DNA of 64,000 nucleotides from Durusdinium trenchii (taxonomy: Eukaryota > Sar > Dinophyceae > Suessiales > Symbiodiniaceae). The first letter of the stretch is position 1, and every line of letters begins with the position of its first letter. Below the pieces are notes generated by a model. The model was not told where the DNA came from, ran no database searches, and saw nothing but the letters and a program-made list of their open reading frames with translations. The translations under genes and the position numbers were made by a program. Shown piece by piece: positions 63,554-64,000 of the stretch. The stretch lies in NCBI GenBank assembly GCA_963970005.1, contig CAXAMN010021762.1, positions 665,258-729,257 of the forward strand, written 5' to 3'.

Positions 63554-63950
63554 GACACGATGACCAACAAGAAGGGAGACAAGAAGGGAAACAAAAGGAA
63601 ACAGAAGGGAGACAACACGGACACAATAACCAACAAGAAGGGAGACAAGAAGCGAGACGAAAGGAAACAGAAGGGAGACAAGACGGACACAATGACCAAC
63701 GAGAACGGAGACAAGAAGGGAGACAAAGGGAAGCCGAATGGAAACAAGACGGACACAATGACCAACAAGAAGGGAGACAAAAGGCGGACACAATGATCAA
63801 CCAGAAGGGAAACAGGAAGGGACACAAAGAAAACAGAAGGGAGACAAGACGGAGACAATGACCAACAAGAAGGAGACAAGACCGGAGACAAAGGGAGACA
63901 GAAGGGAGACAAGCGGACACAATGGCCAACAAGAATCCTTTACATTTGCC
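63554..63950. repeat. 66-bp tandem repeat, lysine-rich or leucine/cysteine-rich in translation
   Basis: Units start GACACAATGACCAACAAG at 63554, 63620, 63686 and 63752 (exactly 66 bp apart), then decay (63787, 63852, 63916). Inside each unit GGGAGACAAGAAG recurs. As 66 is a multiple of three, all frames stay open: plus gives TDTMTNKKGDKKGNKRKQKG-like units, minus gives leucine/serine/cysteine-rich units. Most likely a minisatellite; a repeat-coding exon on the plus strand remains possible. Confidence 0.75.
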
Positions 63951-64000
63951 CGCGAGCTCTGGACTGCGGTGTCCACCTCTGCCTCGCAATCCTTTCCATG

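Noticed and set aside
63225-63989. A 254-codon minus-strand frame, leucine/serine/cysteine-rich, looking like a membrane protein
   Set aside because: Most of it is the 66-bp tandem repeat read in one of its open frames; hydrophobicity follows from the repeat unit, not from a gene.
1-64000. CRISPR array, bacterial operon or phage
   Set aside because: Repeats are palindromic mobile elements or minisatellites without unique regular spacers; genes are spliced and show no ribosome-binding sites.

Overview
The window looks like nuclear DNA of a dinoflagellate. The evidence is spliced genes with short exons, a very dense load of short palindromic mobile elements (MITEs), introns that coincide exactly with such elements (introners), and protein families I know mainly from dinoflagellate genomes: a DUF7869-type protein, a divergent C5 cytosine methyltransferase, and proteins starting with KRPA/PPKK-type basic stretches. 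I see no rRNA, tRNA, CRISPR array or bacterial-style operon. A run of ten Ns at 58707-58716 shows it is a draft scaffold. Species cannot be decided from the sequence.

Region 1-39.5 kb is a mosaic of many short repeat families, named here by letter. A: ends CCCTAGGGATCC, about 70-125 bp. B: ends CCCAGACAC / GTGTCTGGG, about 100 bp. C: TACCAGCAC / GGTCCTGGTA. D: CCCTAAGGATCATTGGACC. E: CCCTWAGGGTCCAG. F: an inverted pair around 13.6-14.2 kb. G: CTTCAAAGTGACC / GGTCACTTTGAAG. H: CCAGTGCATCCCAG. I: CACCAGGGGCCCCACATGG. J: CACATGGAGTTGGGTGC. K: a 21-bp tandem unit GGTTGGAGGCCATCGCTAxTA. L: TAGTAGCGATGCC. N: the introner, with GTCTCAAAG / CTTTGAGAC ends. Between the elements lie short, codon-biased open segments, several with good splice sites. 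I read them as exons of ordinary genes whose introns are built from these elements. Most are on the minus strand; clear plus-strand genes lie at 6.6-7.0, 12.3-12.6 and 28.9-29.7 kb.

Region 39.6-56.2 kb is different: almost free of the short repeats and filled with minus-strand multi-exon genes. In transcription order (right to left) they are a DUF7869 RNase-H-fold protein (55.5-53.1 kb, probably with 5' exons up to 56.15 kb), a C5 cytosine DNA methyltransferase with all main motifs readable (53.0-49.2 kb), a large protein ending in a GIY-YIG-like segment (48.8-43.9 kb), and one or two genes ending in an RG-rich, FKRP-repeat protein with a small C-terminal segment resembling a methyl-CpG-binding fold (43.6-39.6 kb). 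Three reading-frame breaks in this block point to decay or to assembly indels. A methyltransferase, an integrase-like protein, a nuclease-like protein and a possible methyl-DNA reader side by side is the most interesting arrangement here, but their joint function is inference.

Region 56.5-64 kb returns to the repeat/exon mosaic, with a well-supported minus-strand exon at 57.8-58.0 kb, probable minus-strand exons at 61.2-63.3 kb, and a 66-bp tandem array near the right edge. Exon limits are read by eye from GT/AG sites and codon pattern and carry corresponding uncertainty.
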